52,546 nucleotides of DNA from Bacteroidales bacterium (GTDB lineage: Bacteria > Bacteroidota > Bacteroidia > Bacteroidales > UBA932), in contig JAKSKP010000005.1 in the NCBI GenBank assembly GCA_024401635.1, positions 1-52,546 of the forward strand. Direction: 5' to 3'. The position numbers and the translations under genes were made by a program. Within the stretch, counting starts at the first letter, position 1, and each line of letters opens with the position of its first letter. The notes under the pieces were generated by a model. It did not search any database, was not told the DNA's origin, and was given only the letters and a program-made list of their open reading frames with translations. Positions 52,093-52,546 of this stretch are shown here, piece after piece.

Positions 52093-52546
52093 ATGGAAAA
52101 CAATTACAGACAGACAGCCGAAAGTTGGCTCAGCGGAAATTTCGATTCCGAGACTAAGGAAGAAGTCAGGAAACTTATGGAAGGCGATCCGGCCCTGCTG
52201 GAGGACGCATTCTATCGCAATCTGGAATTCGGTACGGGAGGTCTGCGCGGAATTATGGGCGTCGGCACCAACAGAATGAACAAATATGTGGTGGGAATGG
52301 CCACACAGGGTCTGGCCAATTATATACTGAAGAACGTAAAACGCGAAGGGCTGTCAGTATGCATCTCCTTCGACTCACGCAACCACAGTGAGGAGTTCGC
52401 GAAGATTTCCGCCGAAATCCTCGCCGCCAACGGCTTGGACGTGTACCTGTTCGAGTCGCTGCGTCCCCCCCCGGAGCTCAGCTATTCGATAAGGAGCACC
52501 CCCAGCATTGCGGGCGCTAAGGTGACCGCATCCCCCAGTCCCGCCG
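52093..52546 (+). CDS. Phosphoglucomutase/phosphomannomutase, N-terminal part
   Basis: The visible 151 residues start MENNYRQTAESWLSGNFDSE and have FYRNLEFGTGGLRGIMGVG, NRMNKYVVGMATQGLANYI and SFDSRNHSEEFAKISAEIL. These match the alpha-D-phosphohexomutase superfamily (the form common in Bacteroidota, about 580 residues). The catalytic serine loop should read TASHNP, but the last bases give TASPSP, with further mismatches just before it. These look like sequence errors at the contig end rather than real changes. The gene is cut by the window edge and follows trkA by 14 bases. Confidence 0.9.
   Translation, partial: MENNYRQTAESWLSGNFDSETKEEVRKLMEGDPALLEDAFYRNLEFGTGGLRGIMGVGTNRMNKYVVGMATQGLANYILKNVKREGLSVCISFDSRNHSEEFAKISAEILAANGLDVYLFESLRPPPELSYSIRSTPSIAGAKVTASPSPA

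Noticed and set aside
1..52546. tRNA, rRNA or CRISPR array
   Set aside because: I looked through all intergenic gaps; they are short and contain promoters, hairpins, the repeats or the 6S-like RNA, with no cloverleaf or regularly spaced repeats.

Overview
The window comes from a Bacteroidota chromosome, almost certainly order Bacteroidales and perhaps an uncultured gut or rumen lineage. The grounds are an Oar-type TonB-dependent receptor with a BACON lipoprotein, DUF1573, DUF349, TIGR02757, a long YidC, and promoters of the Bacteroidota form TTTG-N19/20-TAnnTTTG in most upstream gaps (for example 1750-1781 and 27253-27284). A typical line of coding sequence is about half G+C. Both ends cut genes: recF on the left and a phosphohexomutase on the right. 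I saw no tRNA, rRNA or CRISPR array, and no gene-free stretch over 300 bases.

Layout. 1-8850: recF start, TPR membrane protein, YebC, TonB receptor plus BACON lipoprotein, then three small genes (unknown, exported unknown, C-GCAxxG redox protein). 8851-11658: ffh between two copies of a 111-bp paired-hairpin REP/BIME-like element; the second copy begins inside the last codons of a RAYT-type Y1 transposase gene. 11659-23732: pyruvate:ferredoxin oxidoreductase, an M16 protease and a complete RND efflux operon. 23745-26299: an AT-rich insertion between two 126-bp direct copies of the 3' end of a DUF1573 gene. It carries a lipoprotein with a Gly/Ser linker and a papain-like C-terminal domain, and a second exported protein. 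26178-31626: the intact DUF1573 gene, a small 2[4Fe-4S] ferredoxin, and a polar amino-acid ABC transporter with unusual fusions behind a purine nucleoside phosphorylase. 31669-38479: a small coiled-coil protein, ZapA, a 6S-like RNA and RNase Y, then a leftward block of DUF349, YidC and an outer-membrane protein. 38578-52546: trmD, DUF1846, a leftward block (HAMP protein, TrkH, RecD-like helicase, glutamine cyclotransferase), and a tightly packed rightward run (TIGR02757, TldD, TldE, SlyD-like PPIase, glycosyltransferase, TrkA, phosphohexomutase).

How the genes relate. Many neighbours overlap by ATGA, GTGA or TGATG, so translational coupling is common. TrkH and TrkA, the two halves of one potassium system, lie in divergent operons. 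ZapA, the 6S-like RNA and RNase Y form a growth and RNA-control cluster. The parts least like housekeeping are the repeat-flanked island (a candidate acquired toxin/immunity or peptidase/partner cassette), the transposase with its REP elements, and the rearranged solute-binding domains and ATPase tail of the ABC transporter.
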